A DNA stretch of 64,000 nucleotides from Mactromeris polynyma (taxonomy: Eukaryota > Mollusca > Bivalvia > Venerida > Mactridae). Shown here in pieces: positions 52,501-60,905 of this stretch. Both the position numbers and the translations under genes were made by a program. Position 1 is the stretch's first letter; each line of letters opens with the position of its first letter. The notes under the pieces were generated by a model. The model ran no database searches. It was not told the origin of the DNA and saw nothing but the letters and a program-made list of their open reading frames with translations. The stretch is taken from the NCBI GenBank assembly GCA_032209605.1, contig JASFXZ010000039.1:558001-622000 (forward strand), in the 5' to 3' direction.

Positions 52501-52601
52501 TCAAAAGTTTGCACAAATTTCTCACCAAACTGAAAGCGATAGTCCTGTTTCGTCATGGTAACAAAGTAACGTCTCAACGTCTTGTGATTAACAAATGGCA
52601 A
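33372..52601 (-). CDS. TTLL3: TTLL3-like tubulin glycine ligase (complete, 17 coding exons)
   Basis: Tubulin monoglycylases of the TTLL3/TTLL8 group ligate the first glycine onto glutamates in tubulin tails, mainly in cilia and flagella. Seventeen minus-strand exons join with GT-AG sites and matching phases to 3297 bp (1098 residues from the ATG at 52601; a second Met is at 52556). In order: a basic N-terminus; a TTLL3-type motif ([20 protein letters not shown], about residues 125-144); 18 Asp (about 166-183); [11 protein letters not shown] (about 196-206); an acidic/basic insert (about 290-395); the ATP-grasp core with [15 protein letters not shown] (about 499-513), [22 protein letters not shown] and SFELYGADF with [11 protein letters not shown] (668-716); then a Ser-rich, likely disordered tail of 382 residues. 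The mid-region [17 protein letters not shown] also fits TTLL3. TTLL8 is the closest alternative name. Introns carry many MITEs. Confidence 0.93.
34520..35027 (-). other. TTLL3-like intron 16
   Basis: Intron of 508 bp from GTAATC to TTGTAG. Nothing else recognised. Confidence 0.7.
35028..35175 (-). CDS. TTLL3: TTLL3-like exon 16 (ATP-grasp catalytic core)
   Basis: 148 bp, enters in phase 0 and leaves in phase 1 at donor GTAATC. It encodes [20 protein letters not shown] and [15 protein letters not shown]. The Asp of GADF and the Glu and Asn of EIN match the magnesium-ATP ligands of TTLL enzymes. Confidence 0.95.
35649..35754 (-). CDS. TTLL3: TTLL3-like exon 15
   Basis: 106 bp between a TTTTTATTTCAG acceptor and a GTAAAC donor. 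It encodes [20 protein letters not shown], matching the family segment before the catalytic SFELYGADF. Phase 2 in, phase 0 out. Confidence 0.93.
35755..36612 (-). other. TTLL3-like intron 14 with a MITE and an inverted repeat
   Basis: Holds the pogo-like MITE at 36389-36559 and an inverted repeat of about 14 bp: CCTCTCTAGAGCAA near 36070 and its complement near 36131. Confidence 0.6.
36389..36559. mobile_element. pogo/Tigger-like MITE, copy 2 (171 bp)
   Basis: The left end is CAGTTAAACCTGGTTTATTC and the reverse complement of the right end is CAGTCAGACCTCGTTCTCTC; the right flank is TA. Internal ATCCGAATATTTGG also relates it to the copies at 8058 and 52255. It sits about 50 bp from exon 14. 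Confidence 0.65.
36613..36765 (-). CDS. TTLL3: TTLL3-like exon 14
   Basis: 153 bp, acceptor TTTATTCTCAG, donor GTAAGT. It encodes [20 protein letters not shown] then AIQKHY and [16 protein letters not shown], aligning with the family segment between the DSYxRF strand and the catalytic core. Confidence 0.93.
37040..37145 (-). CDS. TTLL3: TTLL3-like exon 13
   Basis: 106 bp. Encodes [20 protein letters not shown] then [15 protein letters not shown]. The FDIRQW motif is a hallmark of TTLL proteins and lines the ATP/tubulin site. Confidence 0.95.
37381..37476 (-). CDS. TTLL3: TTLL3-like exon 12
   Basis: 96 bp. Encodes [20 protein letters not shown] then [11 protein letters not shown], the lysine-containing ATP-binding strand of the family. 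Donor GTAAGA. Confidence 0.94.
37566..38943. mobile_element. possible 1.38-kb element with GGACGGTACC inverted ends
   Basis: GGACGGTACC at 37566-37575 is inverted at 38934-38943. The right end also forms a 9-bp-stem hairpin with GACGGTACC at 38920. The left end has a smaller GACGG/CCGTC hairpin. A further inverted pair CTGGTTCCCG/CGGGAACCAG lies at 38838-38884. There is no coding frame. The element class is unknown, and it could be coincidence of a palindromic KpnI-like motif. Confidence 0.35.
39073..39250. mobile_element. AGTAAAACCTC-type MITE, copy B (178 bp)
   Basis: Begins CAGTAAAACCTCAATCAT and ends TATTACTG, with TA on both sides as a target duplication. It shares most internal sequence with copy A at 22615-22798, including TGGGACCC and GAAAATGGACTTGAAAATTG. 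Confidence 0.75.
39421..39572 (-). CDS. TTLL3: TTLL3-like exon 11 (ATP-binding loop)
   Basis: 152 bp; acceptor TTTGACTTACAG, donor GTAAGG. Encodes [20 protein letters not shown] then [20 protein letters not shown]. The [13 protein letters not shown] loop is diagnostic for TTLL3/8-type glycylases. Confidence 0.96.
39573..40272 (-). other. TTLL3-like intron 10, nothing recognised
   Basis: 700 bp of AT-rich intron with no repeat or coding feature. Confidence 0.6.
40273..40334 (-). CDS. TTLL3: TTLL3-like exon 10
   Basis: 62 bp. Encodes [20 protein letters not shown], with a split His codon into exon 11 giving the conserved QVVHEG. Donor GTAAGT. Confidence 0.92.
40335..40922 (-). other. TTLL3-like intron 9, nothing recognised
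   Basis: 588 bp of intron, locally less AT-rich around 40380-40560, with no coding feature. Confidence 0.5.
40923..41065 (-). CDS. TTLL3: TTLL3-like exon 9
   Basis: 143 bp. Starts with a Lys-rich run ([20 protein letters not shown]), then [20 protein letters not shown], which aligns with the family helix ALCACEEYL. Donor GTAATA. Confidence 0.92.
42280..43301 (+). mobile_element. degenerate Tc1/mariner-family transposon (1.02 kb)
   Basis: TA target duplications at 42278-42279 and 43302-43303 flank inverted ends TACTACTCAAAGTTTGCTAA and TACTGCTCAAAGATGGCTAA. It is shorter than a full Tc1-like element (about 1.6 kb) because the region for the N-terminal DNA-binding half is missing. It lies in opposite orientation to the TTLL3 gene. 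Confidence 0.85.
42383..43041 (+). pseudogene. Tc1-like transposase pseudogene (C-terminal two-thirds)
   Basis: Reads in shifted frames: [25 protein letters not shown], then [50 protein letters not shown] and [14 protein letters not shown]. At least two frameshifts break the frame, and the N-terminal helix-turn-helix half is missing. In the DDE catalytic domain the first two Asp are kept ([12 protein letters not shown]), but the third acidic residue of NPIEH is Arg here (NPIRH). It is therefore dead on three counts. Confidence 0.88.
44224..44271 (-). CDS. TTLL3: TTLL3-like exon 8 (48-bp micro-exon)
   Basis: Acceptor ATTATATAAG, donor GTGAGT. Encodes the acidic [15 protein letters not shown] between two phase-1 sites, so skipping it would keep frame. 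It lies in the variable insert of the family, so support is splice signals plus phase. Confidence 0.75.
44272..45582 (-). other. TTLL3-like intron 7
   Basis: 1.3 kb intron with a complete GGCC-type MITE (45177-45364). Nothing else recognised. Confidence 0.6.
45177..45364. mobile_element. GGCC-type MITE, complete copy (188 bp)
   Basis: The left end GGCCCCGGTCTCCCGAAGCA and the reverse complement of the right end GGCGCCAATCTCCCAAAGCA give about 26 bp of imperfect inverted repeat. Flanks TAATCT and TAGTCT may be a decayed target duplication. A truncated relative is at 13594-13740. Confidence 0.65.
45583..45855 (-). CDS. TTLL3: TTLL3-like exon 7
   Basis: 273 bp; acceptor TTTTTAAG, donor GTGAGT. 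Starts [20 protein letters not shown], aligning with the family helix after AFIEDF. A charged insert with [19 protein letters not shown] and a [13 protein letters not shown] coiled-coil-like run follows. It is in frame at both ends (phase 1 to phase 1). Confidence 0.9.
45856..46601 (-). other. TTLL3-like intron 6, nothing recognised
   Basis: 746 bp of AT-rich intron without recognisable features. Confidence 0.6.
46602..46716 (-). CDS. TTLL3: TTLL3-like exon 6
   Basis: 115 bp. Encodes [20 protein letters not shown] then [18 protein letters not shown], nearly the vertebrate TTLL3 consensus for this segment. Donor GTATGT. Confidence 0.96.
46717..47167 (-). other. TTLL3-like intron 5, nothing recognised
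   Basis: 451 bp of intron. Short open frames on both strands have no coding support. Confidence 0.6.
47168..47296 (-). CDS. TTLL3: TTLL3-like exon 5
   Basis: 129 bp, phase 0 at both ends. Encodes [20 protein letters not shown] then [20 protein letters not shown], strongly TTLL3-like. Donor GTATGT. Confidence 0.96.
47466..47521 (-). CDS. TTLL3: TTLL3-like exon 4
   Basis: 56 bp; acceptor GATTTTACAG, donor GTAAGG. Encodes [18 protein letters not shown], matching the TTLL3 signature [11 protein letters not shown] at the start of the conserved core. Confidence 0.95.
47522..48021 (-). other. TTLL3-like intron 3, nothing recognised
   Basis: 500 bp of intron with no repeat or coding feature. Confidence 0.6.
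48022..48220 (-). CDS. TTLL3: TTLL3-like exon 3 with poly-Asp tract
   Basis: 199 bp; acceptor TTTTTTTCTACAG, donor GTGAGT. Begins [20 protein letters not shown] then [11 protein letters not shown], the N-terminal signature of TTLL3/8. It then has a basic patch and 18 consecutive Asp codons made of GAT/GAC triplets, a coding microsatellite that could vary in length between alleles. Confidence 0.95.
48221..48757 (-). other. TTLL3-like intron 2, nothing recognised
   Basis: 537 bp of intron without recognisable features. Confidence 0.6.
48758..48900 (-). CDS. TTLL3: TTLL3-like exon 2
   Basis: 143 bp; acceptor CAACTTTTTCAG, donor GTAATT. Encodes a Ser/Arg stretch, then [16 protein letters not shown], aligning with the helix that precedes the RVFTIQG motif in TTLL3. 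It enters in phase 1 and leaves in phase 0. Confidence 0.9.
50304..51110. repeat. 65-bp intronic minisatellite, about 12 copies
   Basis: The unit contains AGTGACACATTGTACTCAAC, TCAGAGCTGTGGTAAAGGTC and ATAGCATACAAAAGCATAGC. The six or seven copies at 50300-50720 are nearly identical. Copies toward 51110 have indels and substitutions (for example ACTATCATCTAAGC insertions). Confidence 0.95.
51111..51910. repeat. decayed tail of the 65-bp array
   Basis: Fragments of the same unit (TTCAGAGCTG, GGTAAA, GACAAAGC, GTGACACA) recur at roughly similar spacing but with heavy divergence. This looks like old copies of the adjacent array. An overlapping 133-codon frame (51519-51920) is an accident of this sequence. 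Confidence 0.7.
52255..52372. mobile_element. diverged pogo/Tigger-like MITE, copy 3
   Basis: The left end CAGCTGGACCTTGTCCCTTC follows TATA and resembles CAGTCGAACCTCGTTCATTC of copy 1. The right half contains CCAAGTATTCGGATA, shared exactly with copy 1. The right terminus is lost about 10 bp from the exon 1 donor of the TTLL3-like gene. Confidence 0.5.
52382..52601 (-). CDS. TTLL3: TTLL3-like exon 1 (start)
   Basis: 220 bp from the first ATG (52601) to donor GTATGT. A second in-frame ATG lies at 52556 ([20 protein letters not shown]). The first residues are basic and hydrophilic, with no signal peptide. The one-base overhang (G) joins exon 2 to make Asp. No family motif lies here, so inclusion depends on splice phase and position. 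Confidence 0.7.
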
Positions 52602-52685
52602 TTATTTCTTTCTTAAATATTGTCATCTATATATGCTTAAAGAAAAAACTTCCTGTACATTTTCCGGAATAATTATTAAAGCACT
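52602..52685 (-). promoter_or_regulatory. 5' UTR or promoter-proximal region of the TTLL3-like gene
   Basis: Only 85 bp separate the first ATG from the second 65-bp array. No TATA box or other core element is convincing. The transcription start could lie within or beyond the array. Confidence 0.3.
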
Positions 52686-53337
52686 AATACTTCCCTTGTT
52701 TAAAGTGCCAACACATAACACAATTGAACCAAGACTTTAAGATCTTAAGTTATACTTCCCTTGTTTAAAGTGCCAACACATAACACAATTAAACCAAGAC
52801 TTTAAGATCTTAAGTTATACTTCCCTTGTTTAAAGTGCCAACACATAACACAATTGAACCAAGACTTTAAGATCTTAAGTTATACTTCCCTTGTTTAAAG
52901 TGCCAACACATAACACAATTAAACCAAGACTTTAAGATCTTAAGTTATACTTCCCTTGTTTAAAGTGCCAACACATAACACAATTAAACCAAGACTTTAA
53001 GATCTTAAGTTATACTTCCCTTGTTTAAAGTGCCAACACATAACACAATTAAACCAAGACTTTAAGATCTTAAGTTATACTTCCCTTGTTTAAAGTGCCA
53101 ACACATAACACAATTAAACCAAGACTTTAAGATCTTAAGTTATACTTCCCTTGTTTAAAGTGCCAACACATAACACAATTAAACCAAGACTTTAAGATCT
53201 TAAGTTATACTTCCCTTGTTTAAAGTGCCAACACATAACACAATTAAACCAAGACTTTAAGATCTTAAGTTATACTTCCCTTGTTTAAAGTGCCAACACA
53301 TAACACAATTAAACCAAGATTTTAAGATCTTAAGTTA
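52686..53337. repeat. 65-bp minisatellite upstream of TTLL3, 10 copies
   Basis: The unit contains CTTCCCTTGTTTAAAGTGCC, AACACATAACACAATTAAAC and TTTAAGATCTTAAG. Copies are nearly identical, varying mainly at ATTGAACC versus ATTAAACC, and keep exactly 65 bp (for example starts at 52751 and 52816). Each has a 12-bp palindrome TTAAGATCTTAA. It is unrelated in sequence to the intron 1 array with the same period. Confidence 0.98.
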
Positions 53338-56300
53338 ACTGATAAAAATGCAATTTGATACAGATGAAGTCTGCATTTCAATTTCCAATTAAATATGCGA
53401 CAGATAAAACGTTTAATGACTTTGTGTAGTATCAAGTCACAAACAATTAACATGCAAGCATTACAACTGTAATATACTTATTTGTAGTATTATAACGGTC
53501 CTTTCCGTATCAATACAAGAACTTTATCATTGACATTATGATAACCTAAAATAAACATTTTTAGATTGTATTTTTTTTAATTCTCCATGACATTATTTTG
53601 TAAACAGTTAAATACAAATAGTTAAAACATCTGAACATCACTGAATTTTATCTCATTTGGTTAATATTGATTTTCAACGCATTAAATGCTAAGTGGAAAG
53701 CCACTATAAATTTTTATGTATGATTTTATTGATTTTAAACAAATATTATAAAAAGAAATCATAAAGCTACTATAAATTTTTACGACTGTCCTTTAATGAA
53801 TAAAAACTTGAAGTGGTACCCCATACCAGTGATCACTTGGTACCATTTACCATTCAAAAAATATGAATATCAGGTATTCAATATAAAATAGGATCATTAA
53901 TATTGCTAAATCATAGACAGATATATATATGAATGTGTATTCAAATAAATATAAATCATTTCAGTGCTGAGTGTTAAAGAGAAAGAATGAAGAATGTTAT
54001 ACCTGCAGTGTAATTCATATAGCATGATATCGGGGGAAAAAAGAACAATTTTTTTTTCTGAAACTAGCCCTGCATTCAGTTGGGGCTAACAGTTGCGAAC
54101 GTTTTATATTGTATCCCGTGCCCACCGTATCACATTGACTGCACAAGGGGCACCCAATTGCAAAACTTTTACGGAACTTTAGCTGCAAGTACCTTTACAT
54201 AACGCAGGGCTGTACACTGCTGTAAAAAATACAAGCAGGCAGAACAAATTTAATTTACTTTTCGCAAAACATTTAAGAATAAACCTGCTGCTTCATATTT
54301 CTTAGAAAATTATATTCATGATTTGACCAACAATTGAAATTCAAGAATTTCTTACAGTATCTATAAATATGAAAGCACTTTTTTTCATTTGAATAACATG
54401 TTAACATATTTCTATACCCATTGCCAAATCTTTACAAAAAAACTTGTCTCTAATAAATCAAAATCCTTGAAGTTAACACTTGAAATGTTTATTCTAACTC
54501 CAGCCAGTTTTCATTTTACTCCTACAAATGTTTGCCTCAAGTATGCCTTGTCTACATTCACTGCTATGCATTTGTTGTTAGCTACTGCCCAAACATCCAC
54601 ATAAGTTACCCTCTAACTCCTTCAATTTAGATGAAATAGAATATTCCCTAGTATGAATAATTAAATAGCACGGCATACATTGCATGATTTGCATTCATTC
54701 GTCGGAGAGGTTTACACAATTATGCTCAATAATAAAACTGTCAACGAACAATATAAAACAAACATGCTATACAATCAGTTTGCGATGATTTATCATATTC
54801 GAGCATAGAATATAATGACAGCATACGCTATCATGATCACGTAGGATTTTCATTATTTTTTCAATATAGTCCGCTTGATGGGTTTTGTGTGTAATTTACC
54901 ATATTCAATAAGCATTTCTCTTATTCAAAGCAGTCAGGTGATAAATGGCAGACAATTCAAACTGAAATTTAAATCTTTACTCTTTGTATTCACAATAGAA
55001 GACAACAATTTATACTGTTTTATCAAAACTGAAAAAAAAAAAATTGCAATTATTGAAAATTTGCAACATTATTTAAATTGTCATGTTGAATGAGAAGTAC
55101 TATTTGGAATACAAATATATATGAACAAAAAGGCTTTACTCAATGTGTTAGTGAATTTAATCAAATAAAAGCATTACTTATCCCATATTTTATGTATACA
55201 ATTTAAGGGCTGACCGTAAACTGACCTTTTGAGTTGATTTTGACTTTTTATGTTATTACATCACTAAAATGGATTATCACATAATCAGATTAATTTATGC
55301 ACCGACAGTTTTAACTATAACTTGGATTACTTTTATATAGTAAAGAATAACTCATGTATAAGCATATCCAAGGTTCACTGCAAGACTATCCTAACTCCAA
55401 TGCAATTGTAAATAGAACTTGCGATAGTCTTGCATTGAAACCTCAATATAATGTAGTCACATGCTTGTAACTTTGCCTTACGCTAAAAAGCACATACCAC
55501 CAGGATAGCCTAACTCACAGTCAGCTACCATTTAGAATAAATGAAAATTATATATTTTGCACCACAGTCAAAACAACATGATCAGTACACTTCAACTTGA
55601 TTAAAAATTTATGATTCTTGGCTTCAATAATATACAAACTGAGATTATGATTTCAGACAAAAGCAAGCAATTTTGTCTGATTATTTTATTACAAGAAAAA
55701 TAACATCTAACTATTATAAATCTATAAACATACTTTTACCATCAACATTTCAAATTCCCATGGAATAACATTAAATTCTATTGGTATGCCAGTAAAACAG
55801 CAGATTCCAATCCAACTATAGTGAAATTCCATCGGAATTTAATTATATACTACTGTCTGCCCAATCACTTACTCCATAACATACGACAATTGTCTGTTTG
55901 TGTGTCACCATAACCTGAATTAATTCAACTGTATTGTGAGTTTTCATATCAATTTTCGGGTATTGTTTTTGTGCAGACAGACTCAAAGGAACCATTTCAT
56001 GAGTTCATATAACAGACCGATTACGGTACAATGATAAAATTCTTGAAAAGGTCTACTTGCCATATAATTGTATTATGTAAAACAATATCATTTAAAAATA
56101 ACAGTCAGAGCGGCACTTTCACAATACAATTCATTGTATTTCAATACTATAAATGATTATTTAAATGCTATGATTGGTAAATTTCAATTATATGCTTTTC
56201 AGTGATTTTACAACTCTACAAGAAAATATTCTCATGGGTACATAATCTCTTTATTCATTCATTTTTAATTACAACCAAAACTTTTAACAAAGCAATAAAA

Positions 56301-57480
56301 CAATTTTCGTCTTTTTCAAAGCAGGATAATTGACTGCAAGGTATAGAAGAGACAATTGGGGAGCACATGAAAATGTTCGAAGACACAGAGTGACAGTAGA
56401 TTTAAAAGGATCAATATTATTAACTACATAGATGCCACTTGTTTCTTTGAGTTATACAACAATTAAACTACTAGAAGATAGTTCAAAGACTATAGCCGAC
56501 TCATATTTCATTAACTAATGTACACTGGCTTTGCCTTTATTTTTTCAGAGCACTTGGCTGTTTGGGCAAGTTGCTCAGCTAAACCACCAGCACAAACTCA
56601 GTTTAACTATCTCAAACTTATGTAACACTTTTTCATAATTAAAGCAGAAAATTGCAATTTAATATCAATACAATTTGTAACAATCATGGATGGATTTTTC
56701 TTTTTCTCTTTTTCCGAGAAAAGTATAGTCACTAAAATTAAACATTAGGTTTTGCCTGTTCAGGCTAGCGCTTAGTAATTTCTGCTAGCCCAATGTCAAC
56801 GTTTCAGTTCTAGCCTTCAAACTAGTAGGTTACTATGAAGACTACTTGCATGAGGACTCGTATATATTGACTAAATAAGAAAGAAGTGTAAGAGTACATT
56901 ATTAAACACCCTGCTGAAACACGCTATGTTGGTCCAGGGCATGCATGCACTGTTCAGCAAGAATTGTAAAACCTCCTAAACTGGTAAATATAAAGTTTCG
57001 CCTTCAGTATTATTCATGGGAAAATAAAGCAACATTTGTAGTCTTCTAAGGTTTCAGCCAATATTTTGTTTAGTTGACCAGCCTGAATGTAATATTGGCC
57101 TACAATTTTGTCCTGGGTCAATATTACTTTCAGACAAGTCAATAAGACATTAGATAAGTCTATAATTGTATAATATATCCTGTTAAGTGTAAAACTGTAC
57201 TAATCAATAATTATGCCTTTCACAACTTCATTGATTTGTTAAACAACTAAAATCTTTTTTAATTACAAACAATATGAGAACATTGATTTCATGTCCGCAC
57301 TAAATATACATGTACACTATAATTATCCAATTTATCCACTGAACATTTTAATTAGCACATACGATACATGCAATCAATAGGCCTGCAGGAATGTTAAAAC
57401 TAAATCACACTATATTCCGAATATTGACTTAACAATCAAGCACTTCAAGGGCTGAAGGAAAAGTTCTGATTTTTCCGACA
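53338..57480. other. 4.1 kb intergenic DNA, no gene recognised
   Basis: AT-rich. A possible 146-bp MITE (54066-54211) has AGCCCTGC at one end and GCAGGGCT at the other. Open frames at 54389-54604 and 54875-55093 have no domain or splice support. Confidence 0.4.
54066..54211. mobile_element. possible small MITE (146 bp)
   Basis: Inverted AGCCCTGC/GCAGGGCT ends enclose a locally GC-richer segment. The 8-bp match is short and no second copy is in the window. Confidence 0.3.
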
Positions 57481-57719
57481 AAAGGTGAGTGACATGTTTT
57501 ATGTGGTATAAAATATCAGCATCGATTGGTATATTTATAGCTTTCAGTGAGAGTAAATGAATCAGGAAATCGGATAGAAATCACTTCAAATAGATTCATA
57601 CAATACTTGATACAGTCACTCAGTAAACCATTTCTGTTCAACATATGCTCAGAAAATAAAAACAGTAACATTATATAATAACCCTGTACAGATCATATGA
57701 TGTTAACATATCTGGCCTT

Positions 57720-58040
57720 CAAAGGTTTTTAAAAGCTTTTCTGTGATTTGACTCAATGACCTTGCGTTTCCCAGGTGACCCAGTTTAAACTTTAGTCTAT
57801 ATATCATACAGACAAACATTCTGACCAAGTTTCATGAAGATTAGGTAGAACATGTGGTCTCTAGAGTGTCAGCAGATTTCAATTCTTACCATGTTTCCTT
57901 AAGATTGGACTAAAACTTTGACCTCCATAGTGGTACCAGGTAAATGTCAGCCAATTGTTGATGACTGATGGATGCTGATTGGACATCAATGGACAAAAGA
58001 CACAGGGTAAACCACAATAGCTCACTTAAGCCCCAAGTGA
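57720..58040. repeat. probable interspersed-repeat fragment
   Basis: The stretch with ATTCTGACCAAGTTTCATGA, then GTGGTCTCTAGAGTGT and a later AGCTCACTTAAGCCCCAAGT resembles, from memory, a family common in bivalve genomes. Only one copy is visible here, so this is recollection rather than proof. Confidence 0.35.
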
Positions 58041-58225
58041 GCAAAATTTCAGTCATGGAAAATGTCAAGATAGTTATGTGAATCAAGTCAATGTTCAGAA
58101 AATGAATCATCAATATTGTACAATACCTGGTACAAATGTACGATAAATATATATGTGCTAAAACTTTGACCATTATTCACTTTACAATGTCACATTTTAC
58201 AGATAAATAAAGTGACAAAGGCCTT

Positions 58226-58320
58226 AATTAGGGTTTGTATCACAGATATATACATGTATCCATTGAAGGCCAATATAGGGTTTGTATCACAGATATACAT
58301 GTATCCATTGAAGGCCAATA
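58226..58320. repeat. tandem duplication, 2 copies of about 47 bp
   Basis: TAGGGTTTGTATCACAGATA through CATTGAAGGCCAATAT appears twice in a row with a small TA length difference. Confidence 0.85.
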
Positions 58321-59529
58321 TATAATGAGCCATTGAGCAATGATTATATAAAGGTGTCAAAAAAACTGCTATGATCAAGTTGGTCCTATATATTGAAGTT
58401 AAGAATGTTTTAGTACATTAGAATTTAGTGGCAGTGGTGAAACAATTGTAGTACATTATCATTTTGGTAGTACTTTAACAATAAGCATATTTTATAATAA
58501 GACACACTGTGAATGTTCAACACTGATTAAATGCTGTGAAATTGGCCGTTAGTATAAGGAAGACTTTGATGATAAACATACAAATTATACGACTGATTCC
58601 AAGTAAGAATAAAACTTTGTCCAAAATGCAAAAGTTGAATAACTATCACTACCAGGTATAAGAATGTATAATGACAAATAACCCAGGGTAATAATGCGAG
58701 AATAGCAGGTACACAAAAATGGAATTATTTATAGCAAAGTATTGGCTATCGGTAGAGCTGTCATCGACAGACACCTGGTATGATTATCATTGTATCATTG
58801 ATATTTTTTTGTCAATCTATTATCAATACATATATTTTAAAATGGATACTTATGAATAATAAATACATGCCTGGAAACGACGAAAATTCACCCAAAACAA
58901 AAATGGAAGCATTTTGCCAAATCAATGATGGCTCTATAGCTATAATTAGAGTATACATTGAAAATATAATAGGATCAATAGGATTTTTTTAAAAGGACCA
59001 TAGGATGTTGACAATTGACACAAGATTCAGCATAATGCAAGTGATAGGACAAATGTATGCAAAATAAATTACTTAAAACAATTACTAGTGAAATTATGGA
59101 AAGGAAACATTATGACACGTATGTGTAACTATATTTTGAACATGCTGGAATCTTTGTAGGTACAAAAACAGTTAACTATTGTTCATGACAGATCATAAGA
59201 CGGTACTTAAAACATATATATACAGAAGCACTTTCCCTTTATCTAATCTACAGTTCTCTCCCTTGGCTACTTCTATAGTATATGATCACAAGGTACCCAA
59301 CACAAAACTAGAGTATGATTAATGAACATTTATGTATTTATAATGAAGCAAGTGACACAGGAACTACATAATGTCAACAAAGGACAACAGAAGGTACATG
59401 AACCCACGTAGCAACAAAATGCAAATGATAATAGACTCCAAACAGAACAACATAAGGCACTGTAGCTTTAATTACATACAGGTAATAGGGCAACAAGAGT
59501 TACCAAACCTACTGAACTACATGACAAGT
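58321..59529. other. intergenic DNA, nothing recognised
   Basis: AT-rich spacer. No supportable coding or RNA feature. Confidence 0.4.
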
Positions 59530-59694
59530 GACAGATCAACAACTAATGGTACACATACTACACAAGGTAACATAAAGGAACCAGCTTCTAAGTCAAGAAA
59601 CATGAGGATTGACAGATCAACAACTAATGGTACACATACTACACAAGGTAGCATAAAGGAACCAGCTTCTAAGTAAAGAAACATGAGGATTGAC
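59530..59694. repeat. tandem duplication, 2 copies of about 81 bp
   Basis: GACAGATCAACAACTAATGG through AAACATGAGGATT occurs twice with two or three substitutions, consistent with a recent single duplication. It creates a repeated open frame that is not a gene. Confidence 0.9.
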
Positions 59695-60905
59695 AAACAC
59701 CTGATTGACAAAGAGGTAAGTGATGTAATAAAGCTAGGGTTTTAATATTTTTTATCCATTACATAAGCCACAAAACACAGGGTATGTATCAAATCAATCT
59801 GTGAGTTTGTATGGTAACGTGTGCTCTGAGTATCAATGAGGTTACTATAACAATCACTATAACAACTCTATGGATATAAACACATCACCATGGTAACAAA
59901 TGAAATTTAATTCATGGTTATACAGTCTAATATTACCTTCTTCTTCTATTGTACACTCCTTGTCTGAAATACCAACCATTACACTATAACACATACTCAC
60001 ATACTTTATTATGGTCACAATACTTCAAAACAGACACATAGACCTTCATGGAAATTGAAACAATGACACAATTTTGTTCATATGACTTATATTAAAACGC
60101 CATTCCATAATAGGCAGTATTTAGTATGAACAATTATTGACAGATTTTCCCGTTCTACCAAGTCAGTCATTCCATATAATCAGTAATAGTTCATGTAACA
60201 CATACAAAGGCAGCTTATATGAACACACTGAACATTAATCACGGAAATTGTATGCATGTTATTGTATGCATGTAGAATACATAACAACTATTTTTCCTAC
60301 AAGATTATAGAGTATAAACACAAATCGCTGGTCAGTTATTTTCTATTTTTTACTGTAATTATAAATTTGATTTAGTTTGAACCTAGAAAAAGATAATAAC
60401 TGAATATGACATATAACTGAATTGTTTTATACTACCAGTAATTATTTCCTGTGATACTATTTTCAACATTGTACATGTATTAAATGCTTAACGACAGAAA
60501 TCTAGGTTCTATAAAAACAGCTACAAAATTGCCAGGACTTTGAGTAAGATCAACATAATACTTTCAAAGAAGCAATGCAATCTTATAATTACATTTTACA
60601 TAGTAAAAAGTAGAACAATATATGAGATTATATATTTGAAGTCAAGCCAAAGGTGTATAATCAGAGCTTGAAGCATAAATGGAATATGAATGTAACAAAA
60701 GTGATATTTTAGGCTCGGAGAAAAATCTCCATTTAATATTAATTTTACAAGTGTTAAAATCGTTTTTAGATAATTTTATGTGTGTATAGTGGTTTGTATC
60801 CACCCCTATTCCAATACTGCTCTGTATAAAATGTCAATTATGCTTCTTTAAAGCCAAATAGCTGGTTTCCTTCTCCCTCGACCACGAGGCGTCTCCAAAT
60901 CCAAG
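59695..60905 (+). other. possible 5' region of the retroelement, boundary not found
   Basis: No separate ORF1 is present upstream of the long frame. The last in-frame stop before the ATG is TAA at 60849-60851. The 5' UTR of the element must lie here, but no target duplication or sharp edge can be defined. Confidence 0.4.

Noticed and set aside
59371..59676. 101-codon ORF as a possible ORF1 of the retroelement
   Set aside because: It contains an 81-bp tandem duplication and no RNA-binding or coiled-coil motif, and lies over 1.2 kb from the main ORF with stops between.
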